From: Leisingera sp. ANG-M7 | GTDB taxonomy: Bacteria > Pseudomonadota > Alphaproteobacteria > Rhodobacterales > Rhodobacteraceae | Assembly: GCF_000813965.1 (NCBI RefSeq) | Contig: NZ_JWLI01000028.1 | Location: 255-60,666, forward strand | Direction: 5' to 3' | Length of the DNA stretch: 60,412 bases | Shown: piece after piece, positions 52,477 through 59,507 of the stretch | Layout: each line of letters begins with the position of its first letter | Position numbering within the stretch: the stretch's first letter is position 1 | The notes under the pieces: generated by a model | Databases searched by the model: none | What the model saw: only the letters and a program-made list of their open reading frames with translations | What the model was told of the DNA's origin: nothing | Made by a program: the position numbers and the translations under genes

Positions 52477-53160
52477 TCACGCCTCCACAACAATCGCGGA
52501 GACGTCGCTGTCCACATCCCGGCAGGCCGCCAGCAGCCGCGGCATCAGATGGGACATCACGTAGTTCGCATGGAACCGGCTCGGCGCCTTCAGCACCAGC
52601 CTGCCCCCTGCCCTGCCCGCGCGCTCCAGCCCCTGCAGCCAGGAGGCATAGTTGGCCGGGTCTTCCGCATGCAGCACCGCCTTGGCCAGGCTCCATTCGC
52701 TGCCGTCCGAAACATCCGGAGCAGGCGGTACCGCGCCGGAGCGCAAGGGCACAACATTCGGCGCAGGCTCATCCGCGCCCTGCATCCGGTGCGCAAAGTC
52801 CGGCCCCACCGCGCCCCAGCGCTCCTGCGTGTCTGCCAGCAGCCGCTCCAGATCGATGCCGTATTCCGTCACCCGCCCGCGGGCGCCCTGCCGCTTTACC
52901 ACCAGCCAGCCCATGCCGCGCAGCTTGGCCATCTCGCGCTTCACCGTGCGTTCGTCCACGTCCCACAGCCGGGCGATCTCGCGCTGCCCCACGGCCAGCT
53001 CATCCCGTTGCCAGTTGTAGCGTGCGGTCATCAATGTCATGAAACGCAGAACCAGCTTCTGCGCGCCCTTGCCCTGGCCAAGCGCATAAGCCCCCATCGC
53101 CGTGAGGATGTCATACTTCAATGCTGAGGCGTTTCGCCCCGCAGGCCGTTTGGCAAGCAT
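52477..53160 (-). CDS. DnaA-like plasmid replication initiator
   Basis: This 227-residue protein has a winged-helix N-terminal part (VGQREIARLWDVDERTVKREMAKLRGMGW, within residues 59-90). Its C-terminal 80 or so residues resemble the N-terminal domain of chromosomal DnaA (WSLAKAVLHAEDPANYASWLQGL, LVLKAPSRFHANYVMSHLMPRLL). It lacks an AAA+ ATPase domain. This matches the DnaA-like replication proteins that define one of the four plasmid replicon classes of Rhodobacterales (RepA, RepB, RepABC, DnaA-like). A GC-rich G-run stands before the ATG. It is divergent from parAB across a 553-bp spacer with repeats, so it most likely initiates replication of this element. Confidence 0.82.
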   Translation of the reverse strand: MLAKRPAGRNASALKYDILTAMGAYALGQGKGAQKLVLRFMTLMTARYNWQRDELAVGQREIARLWDVDERTVKREMAKLRGMGWLVVKRQGARGRVTEYGIDLERLLADTQERWGAVGPDFAHRMQGADEPAPNVVPLRSGAVPPAPDVSDGSEWSLAKAVLHAEDPANYASWLQGLERAGRAGGRLVLKAPSRFHANYVMSHLMPRLLAACRDVDSDVSAIVVEA

Positions 53161-53402
53161 TTCTGCCCCCGTTTCTCCCTCCCCTGCCCTCCTGGGCCGG
53201 GATATGCTGCCTCATGTGCTCCCGGGCATTTTTCCGGGAAATGCGTTGGCCGGTTTGCCCTGAACTCAACGCTATTTGTTTGTTGTACCTGATTTGCGTC
53301 CGGAATTCCGATTCTGTCAAGCGCTGGCGGGAATTCAATTCAAACCCAATCCCTTTTTCGAAAGAAAAATTGGTATCCATGGTATTGGGTGACACCTTGG
53401 AT

Positions 53403-53461
53403 GTCCCCTATTCGCGCCGAAATGTCCCCCAATCTGCTGTGTCCGCCTTCAGGGTGTCCCC
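53403..53461 (+). repeat. Iteron-like direct repeats of the GTCCCC half-site
   Basis: GTCCCC occurs at 53403, 53424 and 53456, and GTCCGC at 53441, giving start-to-start steps of 21, 17 and 15 nt. Three of the four are preceded by T or AT. The core equals one half of the 16-bp palindrome found seven times downstream. Confidence 0.55.
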
Positions 53462-53565
53462 CTAAATCTGGTCTCTAAACACCAGAAAAACCCAATGAAA
53501 CGAATCGTTTGGCGGGTGCCCTCCGAATCGCTCCGGCCCATAAATTGCTGGGCCTTCTGCAGATG

Positions 53566-53581
53566 TGTCCCCGCGGGGACA
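53566..53581. repeat. Palindrome copy 1, TGTCCCCGCGGGGACA (upstream of parA)
   Basis: A perfect 16-bp palindrome in the origin-like spacer, 132 nt before the parA start. Candidate centromere (ParB-binding) or initiator site. Confidence 0.75.
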
Positions 53582-53713
53582 GGACGCTCTTCCAGACCAT
53601 ATTAGCTTTTGCGTTTTTTGCAAATTCGGCGTAAATGGATATTGAGGCTGAATTAGCGTCCTGAACAATCAGGCGCGGCCATAAAGAAAAACGTGTGAGG
53701 CTAAGGAGCAGCG

Positions 53714-55018
53714 ATGTTTACGCACGAAGACCTGTCCAAGATGCAGGCCCAATCCCTGAAGATGCAGAGCTGGATCCGCCAGCAGACCTTCTCCCCCGAA
53801 ATGGAAAAGACCCTGCGCCGGTTCTCCTCCTGGGAAGTGGCGGAGCTGATCTTCCGCGTCAACCAGTCGACCCTGCGGGGACGCCTGGCCACCGACCCCT
53901 CCCTGCCCCAGGGCCATGTGGAGGAGGACGGCCGACAGCGCTGGTATTCGCTGGAGGAGATCAACGAGCTGCGCCGCCGCATCAAGATCAACCGCCAGTC
54001 CCTGCTGCCTAAACGCCCCGCAGGCAAACGGGCGCTGCGGGTGGCGATCTCCAACTTCAAGGGCGGCGCCGGCAAATCCACCGTTGCCCTGCATTTCGCC
54101 CATGCCGCCGCGCTGGACGGCTACCGGGTGCTGTGTGTCGACTTCGACCCCCAGGCGACGCTCTCCCACTCCATGGGCCTCAGCGACGTGACCGAGGACT
54201 ATACCGTCTGGGGCATCATGGCCCGCGACCTGGTGCGCGAGACCGAGCGGATGAACGCCGCCTCGCGGGGCGCCGAGTCCGGCACCGCCCTGCCCCAGCG
54301 CCAGCTGCCCGAGGCGATCACCGGCATGGGTCTGCAGGACCTGCGGGTCAGCGATTTCGTCAAGCCCACCAGCTGGCCGACCATCGATATCATCCCCTCC
54401 TGCGCCAATGCGGCCTTTGTGGAATTCGCCTCCGCCCAGTACCGGCACCTGAACCCGGAATGGTCCTTCTTCGCCGCTGTCTCCCGCTACCTCGACCAGC
54501 TGCCGTCCGAAGACTACGACCTGATGATCTTCGACTGCCCGCCCGCCATCGGCTACCAGTCGATGAACGCGGTGTTTGCCGCCGACATGCTCTATATCCC
54601 CTCCGGCCCCGGTTACTGGGAATATGACTCCACCACCTCCTTCATCGGCCAGCTGTCAGAGGCGCTGGAGGATTTGTCCGCCTTTAACGGCGTTGTCCCC
54701 GCGGGGACATTTGCCTTGCCCAAGGTTTTCCAGGACGTCCGCTTCCTTCTAACCCGTTACGAAAGCGGTAACGATTTGCACCGTGCGATGCGTTCGGCAT
54801 TTATGAAGGTTTTTGAGGGTAGAATGACTGAGCACCCGATCGAGATGACCCGCGCAGTCGAACAATCGGGCCGCTTCCTGAGTTCCATCTACGAAATCGA
54901 TTACCGGGATATGACACGCGAAACCTGGCGCCGTGCGCGGGCGTCGTTTGATCAGGCCTATGACGAGTTCAAGGCCTACGCGCTGGAAGCCTGGGAAAAA
55001 CTGGAGGATGAGGCATGA
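53714..55018 (+). CDS. parA: ParA-type partition ATPase
   Basis: This 434-residue plasmid ParA has an N-terminal helix-turn-helix (SWEVAELIFRVNQSTLRGRL, about residues 36-56) before the deviant Walker A NFKGGAGKSTVALHF (about residue 115). Walker A' is seen as VLCVDFDPQATLSHSMG and Walker B as LMIFDCPPAIGYQ. The size and N-terminal DNA-binding part mark type Ia (P1/F-like, RepABC-like RepA) ParA, which also represses its own operon. GCTAAGGAG precedes the ATG. It overlaps parB by 4 nt (ATGA). Palindrome copy 2 lies inside its 3' part and encodes VPAGT. Confidence 0.93.
   Translation: MFTHEDLSKMQAQSLKMQSWIRQQTFSPEMEKTLRRFSSWEVAELIFRVNQSTLRGRLATDPSLPQGHVEEDGRQRWYSLEEINELRRRIKINRQSLLPKRPAGKRALRVAISNFKGGAGKSTVALHFAHAAALDGYRVLCVDFDPQATLSHSMGLSDVTEDYTVWGIMARDLVRETERMNAASRGAESGTALPQRQLPEAITGMGLQDLRVSDFVKPTSWPTIDIIPSCANAAFVEFASAQYRHLNPEWSFFAAVSRYLDQLPSEDYDLMIFDCPPAIGYQSMNAVFAADMLYIPSGPGYWEYDSTTSFIGQLSEALEDLSAFNGVVPAGTFALPKVFQDVRFLLTRYESGNDLHRAMRSAFMKVFEGRMTEHPIEMTRAVEQSGRFLSSIYEIDYRDMTRETWRRARASFDQAYDEFKAYALEAWEKLEDEA
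54694..54709. repeat. Palindrome copy 2, inside parA
   Basis: A perfect copy of the 16-mer. The GTC begins a codon, so the site encodes VPAGT at residues 328-332 of ParA. Confidence 0.75.
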
Positions 55019-56142
55019 GCAAACGCAGAGTCTTCGACATCGACTTCCCGACTGAACCAAACGACCTCTCTGAAGTAAAAGCGCGCCCCGCAGAGACTGC
55101 TGTCCAGAAGCCGGACCAGCGGATGCGCAAGCCGTCCGAATCGCGCCGCGGGCCGATGGCCACCGCAATCTCCGAGAACGCTGATGCGTTGCGCAGCCGG
55201 GCGGAGGCAGAGCAGAAAATCCGCGATGAAAACGACCGGCTGGCGCATGAGTTCGTGCGCCTGAAGAAGCTGGGCCTGGTGGTCGACCGGATCCCGATTG
55301 GCCGGATTGGCGCCGCCAAGCTGATCCGCGACCGGCGCGAGGGGCGTGATCCGGACCTGGATGAACTGAAGGCTTCGATCAAATCTATCGGCCTGTCGAA
55401 CCCGATCCGGGTCGAGGAAAACGACGACGGCACCTATGAGCTGATCCAGGGCTACCGCCGCCTGCGCGCCTATGTGGAGCTGCTGCGGGAAACCGGGGAT
55501 GAGGTCTATGAGCATATCCCCGCGGGACTGGTGGCCAAGGGCGACTCGCTGCAGAGCCTTTACCGCCGGATGGTGGACGAAAACCTGGTGCGCCGCGACA
55601 TTTCATTCGCCGAAATGGCCCAGCTGGCGCTGAGCTATACGCAGGACGAGGGCACCGGGGCGAAGTCGCTGGAGGATGCGGTCAGCGATCTTTACGCCTC
55701 TGCGGGCCGTCAGAAGAAGATCTATATCCGCCATTTCGCCCAGCTGCTGGGCGCGGTGGGTGATCTGCTGAAGTTCCCGGAGGCGATCCCGCGCGCGCTG
55801 GGGCTTGAGCTGCGGAAACGTCTGGAGGCTGACGCCGCCAGCGTCCCGGAGCTGCGGGAGGCGCTGACGCAGGCGCGCGCCGAAACAGAAGAGGCGGAGC
55901 TGACCGTGCTGCGCGGCTTTCTCGAGGGCAAGCGCAAATCCGCGCCGCGGGCCGCTGCTGCACCGCGCCCCGGCGTTGCGAAGACCACCCTGCGCTGCAC
56001 TGTCCCCGCGGGGACAGTCCGCTGCCAAGCCCGCGACGGCAAGATCGAAATGGCGATGGAGCGCGACTTCTCGGAGATCGACCGGCACAAGCTGGAAGGG
56101 GCCATTGCCGCCTTCTTTGCCGCCTTGGAGGACGATGCCTGA
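55015..56142 (+). CDS. parB: ParB-type centromere-binding protein
   Basis: This 375-residue ParB/RepB-family protein has an N-terminal ParB/sulfiredoxin fold (about residues 100-190: DPDLDELKASIKSIGLSNPIRV, ELIQGYRRLRAYVELL), then a helix-turn-helix region (LYRRMVDENLVRRDISFAEMAQLALSY) and a C-terminal dimerisation part. It binds the centromere and stimulates ParA, so the repeated palindrome is its likely site. The ATG overlaps the parA stop. Palindrome copy 3 is inside the gene and encodes VPAGT near residue 330. The gene ends at an intrinsic terminator. Confidence 0.92.
   Translation: MSKRRVFDIDFPTEPNDLSEVKARPAETAVQKPDQRMRKPSESRRGPMATAISENADALRSRAEAEQKIRDENDRLAHEFVRLKKLGLVVDRIPIGRIGAAKLIRDRREGRDPDLDELKASIKSIGLSNPIRVEENDDGTYELIQGYRRLRAYVELLRETGDEVYEHIPAGLVAKGDSLQSLYRRMVDENLVRRDISFAEMAQLALSYTQDEGTGAKSLEDAVSDLYASAGRQKKIYIRHFAQLLGAVGDLLKFPEAIPRALGLELRKRLEADAASVPELREALTQARAETEEAELTVLRGFLEGKRKSAPRAAAAPRPGVAKTTLRCTVPAGTVRCQARDGKIEMAMERDFSEIDRHKLEGAIAAFFAALEDDA
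56001..56016. repeat. Palindrome copy 3, inside parB
   Basis: The symmetry extends to 20 bp here (ACTGTCCCCGCGGGGACAGT, 55999-56018), the longest with copy 4. It encodes VPAGT in the parB frame. Confidence 0.75.
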
Positions 56143-56148
56143 GGCATC

Positions 56149-56164
56149 TGTCCCCGCGGGGACA
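56149..56164. repeat. Palindrome copy 4, just after the parB stop
   Basis: The symmetry extends to 20 bp (TCTGTCCCCGCGGGGACAGA). It is 6 nt downstream of parB and upstream of its terminator. Confidence 0.75.
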
Positions 56165-56181
56165 GAGTTTGAAGTCTGCAG

Positions 56182-56208
56182 AGGCCCGGCTGTATTGCCG
56201 GGCCTTTT
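56182..56208 (+). terminator. Intrinsic terminator of parAB
   Basis: AGGCCCGGC (56182-56190) pairs perfectly with GCCGGGCCT (56197-56205), loop TGTATT, followed by TTTTCT. Confidence 0.85.
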
Positions 56209-56246
56209 CTGTCTCTAACGCAGGTGTTTGTGCCTGTTTTTACGGT

Positions 56247-56262
56247 TGTCCCCGCGGGGACA
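56247..56262. repeat. Palindrome copy 5, intergenic
   Basis: A perfect 18-bp symmetry (TTGTCCCCGCGGGGACAA) between the parB terminator and the terminator of the OmpA gene. Confidence 0.75.
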
Positions 56263-56301
56263 AAGCGGAAGGCAGGGGGCGCCGGTGCTGCGGAGCCGAA
56301 A

Positions 56302-56330
56302 GAAAAGGACCCGGATTTGCACCCGGATCC
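56302..56330 (-). terminator. Terminator of the YceI-OmpA gene
   Basis: On the minus strand GGATCCGG pairs with CCGGGTCC (one G-T pair), followed by TTTTCTTT. Confidence 0.6.
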
Positions 56331-56347
56331 CCGATCATTTTTCTTGC

Positions 56348-56363
56348 TGTCCCCGCGGGGACA
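56348..56363. repeat. Palindrome copy 6, intergenic
   Basis: A perfect 16-mer 17 nt beyond the 3' end of the convergent YceI-OmpA gene, about 100 nt from copy 5 (start to start 101 nt, and 98 nt between copies 4 and 5). Confidence 0.75.
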
Positions 56364-56380
56364 ACAGGTTCAGGAGCTGA

Positions 56381-57421
56381 TCAGTTCAAGACTTTGAACT
56401 CGATCCGCCGGTTCTTGGCCCGGTTCTGCGCGGTGTCGTTGGACACCAGGGGTGTGGTCTCGCCATAGCCGACCGCGACCAGCCGCTCGGCAGGGATGCC
56501 TTTCTGCTGCAGATACTGGTTCACTGCCGCGGCGCGCTTCTCGCTCAGCGTCATGTTCCAGGCAGCCTTGCCCTGGCTGTCGGTGTGGCCGCCGACTTCA
56601 ACCACCATGCCGGGGCAGCGGCGGATGATGTCCGACAGGCTGTTGAGGAAGTCGCGGGAGTTGGTATCTAGCCGGGCGGTGGAAGGGGCGAAGTTCACGC
56701 TGCGGCCCTGCGACAGGATCTCGAACCGGCCGGTGCAGGCCTCGCGGCTGAAATCGCCGCTGGCCTCCAGCGCTGCGGAGGCGTCGGCGGTGACTGTCCC
56801 CGCGGGGACAGATGCGCCGCCCGTGCCGCCGCGCTCAAACATCAGGTCCATGCTGACAAGGCCGACGGGGGTAATGGTGACGCCGGCGGCTTCCTCCAGC
56901 TTTTCGCGGCCGGGGTTCAGGTTGAAATCCTCCAGCTTGAGGATGATCGGCTGCACGGTGGCCACGGCGACGCGGGTGTTGTCCAGCAGTGTTACCGCGA
57001 CAGGGACCGTCAGGTCTGCGGTGACCCCATGCAGGGACAGGGTGACAGGCAGGTCGATCTGCTTGCGCTGCACGGCAGCCAGATCGGTGATCTGATCCGG
57101 GCTGATCCGCGCCGCGACCACCGCTTCGGGGTAGGTGAAGGTTTCAAAGAACAGGAACCGCATCCGCACGTTGCGCAGGTCGATGGAGGTGTCCACGGAG
57201 TCGAGCGCGATGTGGATCTTGGCCTCACCCGCCTCGGAGATATTGCCGGAGAATGCGGCAAAGCGGCTGGATTCCGCAATGCTGCCCTTTTTGATCGATA
57301 TGAATCGGATTGCAGAAGATTCGGGTGTCAGCTGCCAGCCGCCTTCAAACGGGCCGGCGGCTAGGGCAGGGCGGAGAGAAAGAAAGAAAAGTGTTATTAT
57401 TGAGAGTGTTATGCGAAACAT
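56381..57421 (-). CDS. Exported YceI-like domain fused to an OmpA peptidoglycan-binding domain
   Basis: The frame is open to 57544, but the ATG at 57421 gives a clean signal peptide (MFRITLSIITLFFLSLRPALA) and is preferred. Its ribosome site is weak. Residues about 22-190 are YceI-like (GGWQLTPESSAIRFISIKKG, FSGNISEAGEAKIHIALDSVDT, LHGVTADLTVPV), a lipocalin-like fold that binds isoprenoid-type lipids. Residues about 235-346 are an OmpA C-terminal domain (VNFAPSTARLDTNSRDFLNSL, VEVGGHTDSQGKAAWNMTLSEKRAAAV, YGETTPL, AKNRRIEFKV). The two together would hold a lipid-binding domain at the cell wall. Palindrome copy 7 encodes VPAGT in the linker. Divergent from a caspase-like gene. Confidence 0.85.
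   Translation of the reverse strand: MFRITLSIITLFFLSLRPALAAGPFEGGWQLTPESSAIRFISIKKGSIAESSRFAAFSGNISEAGEAKIHIALDSVDTSIDLRNVRMRFLFFETFTYPEAVVAARISPDQITDLAAVQRKQIDLPVTLSLHGVTADLTVPVAVTLLDNTRVAVATVQPIILKLEDFNLNPGREKLEEAAGVTITPVGLVSMDLMFERGGTGGASVPAGTVTADASAALEASGDFSREACTGRFEILSQGRSVNFAPSTARLDTNSRDFLNSLSDIIRRCPGMVVEVGGHTDSQGKAAWNMTLSEKRAAAVNQYLQQKGIPAERLVAVGYGETTPLVSNDTAQNRAKNRRIEFKVLN
56795..56810. repeat. Palindrome copy 7, inside the YceI-OmpA gene
   Basis: A perfect copy (symmetry 18 bp, CTGTCCCCGCGGGGACAG). In the minus-strand gene it again encodes VPAGT, between the two domains. Confidence 0.75.
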
Positions 57422-57609
57422 GCGGCAGTCATCCGGGTTGCTGAAAAGGGACATCCCGGCATCAGGGCCGGGCAGGAAGCGATGCGCCCAGACTAACAGC
57501 AGTCTTGCTGCCGGGTGCAAGGGACGCGATAGTTTGGTAACCAAATACCTTTAAGAATGATGCAGATGCCCGGCAGTGCAGGTGCTGAGGCGAGAAGTGG
57601 AGCAGACAC

Positions 57610-59112
57610 GTGCATGTTTTGATGATCCGGGTCCGGATGGTCCTGCTGGCGGCTGCGGCGTCCCTCTGGGGAAGCTGGGCTTCGGCAGAGGAGCGGCTGG
57701 CGCTTGTGATCGGCAACTCTAGCTACGGGGCGGTTTCGGCGCTGGACAATCCGGTGCGCGATGCCCGGCTGATCGCCGGGGCGCTGGAGGGGCTGGGCTT
57801 TGACGTGACCCTGGCGGCAGACGCCAAGCAGATCGAGATGAAACGGGCGATTGCCCAGTTCGGCCGCAAGCTGCGCAACGCCGGGGAGGATGCCACGGGG
57901 CTTTTCTACTATGCCGGCCACGGGGTGCAGAGCTTTGGCAGCAACTACCTCTTGCCGGTGGACGTGGCGCTGTCGGATGCCGCTGATCTGGATCTGATGG
58001 CGATCGAGGCGCAGTCGGTTCTGCGGCAGATGGCGTCGGCCCGCAACCGCACCAACATCGTGATCCTGGACGCCTGCCGCAACAATCCGTTTGAAACAGT
58101 GGCCGACCTGAATGAAAGCGGCTTGGCGGAGATGAAGGCGCCAACCGGCACTTTCCTGGCCTATGCCACGGCGCCCGGTGATGTAGCGTTGGACGGGGAG
58201 GGGGAGAACAGCCCCTTCACCGAGGCGCTGGCGCGTGAAATCACGGTGCCCGGGGCGCCGGTCGAACAGGTTTTCAAACAGGTGCGAAGGGCGGTTCTGG
58301 AGCAGAGCGGCGGCAAGCAGACGCCCTGGGACACGTCCTCGCTGGTGAGCGATTTCATGTTTGCAGCCGCGGCCCCGGAAGCGGCGATGACCGCGGCGGA
58401 ACTTGAAGAAGCGCAGATCTGGGCCTCGATCAAGGCGTCGCGCGATGCGATGCAGATCATGCTGTACCTGCGCGGTTATGGTGATGGCAAATATGCCGGT
58501 GAAGCGCGGGCGCTGCTGGCGGAACTGGTGCAGGAGGAACTGCAGGCCGGCCAGCCTGCGGCGGCGGCGGAGCCGGCTCCAGCCCCGGTTCAGGACGCGG
58601 AGACAGCGATGTTCCAGGCGGCCCAGGGGGATGGCAGCAAGGCCGCTTATGAGGCCTATCTGATGGCTTACCCGGAGGGGCAGTTTGCGGAAATGGCCGC
58701 GGCGGAGGTTGCAGCGCTGGCGGCAGGTTCCGGACAGGATCCGGCGGCCGGCGGCGAGGCGCCGGCTGCAGCGCCGGAGCCGGTCGCGGAACAGGCCCCG
58801 GAGCCGGTCGGCGAAGCCGGGCCGGTGACCTATGCCAGCCCCTTGGATGTCGGCGTCCCGGAGATTTCCGGGCTGACGCTGGCTGAGGCGGTGGCGCGGG
58901 CGCCGCTGTTCCCGCCCATCGAGGGCCTGCCGGAGAGCTATTGGAAGGAGCAGTCCTGCAGCAGCTGCCATCAGTGGACACGGGAACGTCTGTGCACGCA
59001 AGGCAACACCTACCTGAGCCTCAATATGCAGCGGTCTCTGGGCAAGCAGCACCCCTTTGGCGGCGCGCTGAAACAAGTGCTGAAAAGCTGGGCCGCGGGC
59101 GGCTGCAAGTAG
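57610..59112 (+). CDS. Exported caspase-like (C14 family) protease with C-terminal CxxCH motif
   Basis: This 500-residue protein has a signal peptide (RMVLLAAAASLWGSWASA). Residues 27 to about 255 form a caspase/metacaspase-like p20 domain: ERLALVIGNSSYGAVSALDNPVRDA, catalytic His104 in FYYAGHGVQ, and catalytic Cys156 in IVILDACRNNPF. An Ala/Pro/Glu-rich linker follows (about 320-415). The C-terminal part has LPESYWKEQSCSSCHQW with a CxxCH motif at 450-454, the signature of covalent heme attachment, though it may be a zinc or disulfide site. GTG start with GGAG 8 nt upstream. It is probably periplasmic. The substrate is unknown. Confidence 0.85.
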   Translation: MHVLMIRVRMVLLAAAASLWGSWASAEERLALVIGNSSYGAVSALDNPVRDARLIAGALEGLGFDVTLAADAKQIEMKRAIAQFGRKLRNAGEDATGLFYYAGHGVQSFGSNYLLPVDVALSDAADLDLMAIEAQSVLRQMASARNRTNIVILDACRNNPFETVADLNESGLAEMKAPTGTFLAYATAPGDVALDGEGENSPFTEALAREITVPGAPVEQVFKQVRRAVLEQSGGKQTPWDTSSLVSDFMFAAAAPEAAMTAAELEEAQIWASIKASRDAMQIMLYLRGYGDGKYAGEARALLAELVQEELQAGQPAAAAEPAPAPVQDAETAMFQAAQGDGSKAAYEAYLMAYPEGQFAEMAAAEVAALAAGSGQDPAAGGEAPAAAPEPVAEQAPEPVGEAGPVTYASPLDVGVPEISGLTLAEAVARAPLFPPIEGLPESYWKEQSCSSCHQWTRERLCTQGNTYLSLNMQRSLGKQHPFGGALKQVLKSWAAGGCK

Positions 59113-59507
59113 GTTTCCGGGCTTCGTTCAAGCGCGGCAGGGGAGGGCTCCCGCCCGTTCCAGTGCATTTGAAAATGCACCCTTCCGGTTGGGCGTGGCG
59201 CTGTGCTGCGCACAGCGCGGCGGCGTTTCAATGAACAGCGTGCTAGCGGGTGAAAGGCGGGTTTTCATTTGCTGAGAAGCGCTTAAGGGCAGGTTTGCCC
59301 TTAAGGCGCCTGTTCCATGATCATCCGCCCTTGACCGCCTCAAGGGTGGACCGCGCGTGCCGCGCGGCTGCTGGCGCAGCCCTTGACCCGGACAACGGCG
59401 GGCGGAGCGTTGCGCGTGAGCGCAGCGCCGGGCCCAAGGCAGCCAAGGCCTGGCGGCGTCAGCCGCGGGCCTGCGGGCGCGGGAGCTCCGCCTTTGCAAG
59501 CCACCCG
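59113..59507. other. Hairpin-dense intergenic region
   Basis: There is no convincing gene in this 395-bp stretch. It holds several inverted repeats: GTGCATTT/AAATGCAC (59163-59180), CTTAAGGGCA/TGCCCTTAAG (59282-59305, perfect 10 bp, 4-nt loop), CCGCGCG/CGCGCGG (59351-59367), and repeated CCTTGA/TCAAGG arms around 59320-59394. The pattern could be terminators for the two convergent genes, a structured RNA or a dispersed repeat element. Confidence 0.55.

Larger units (their letters stand above)
53161..53713. other. Spacer between rep and parA, probable replication origin region
   Basis: I see no gene in this 553-bp stretch. It has AT-rich parts (53270-53400 and 53590-53690), a group of direct GTCCCC repeats (53403-53461), one full copy of the 16-bp palindrome (53566-53581), and CCCGGGCATTTTTCCGGGAA at 53221-53240. 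This is the expected content of a plasmid origin and centromere between an initiator and parA. Confidence 0.6.
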
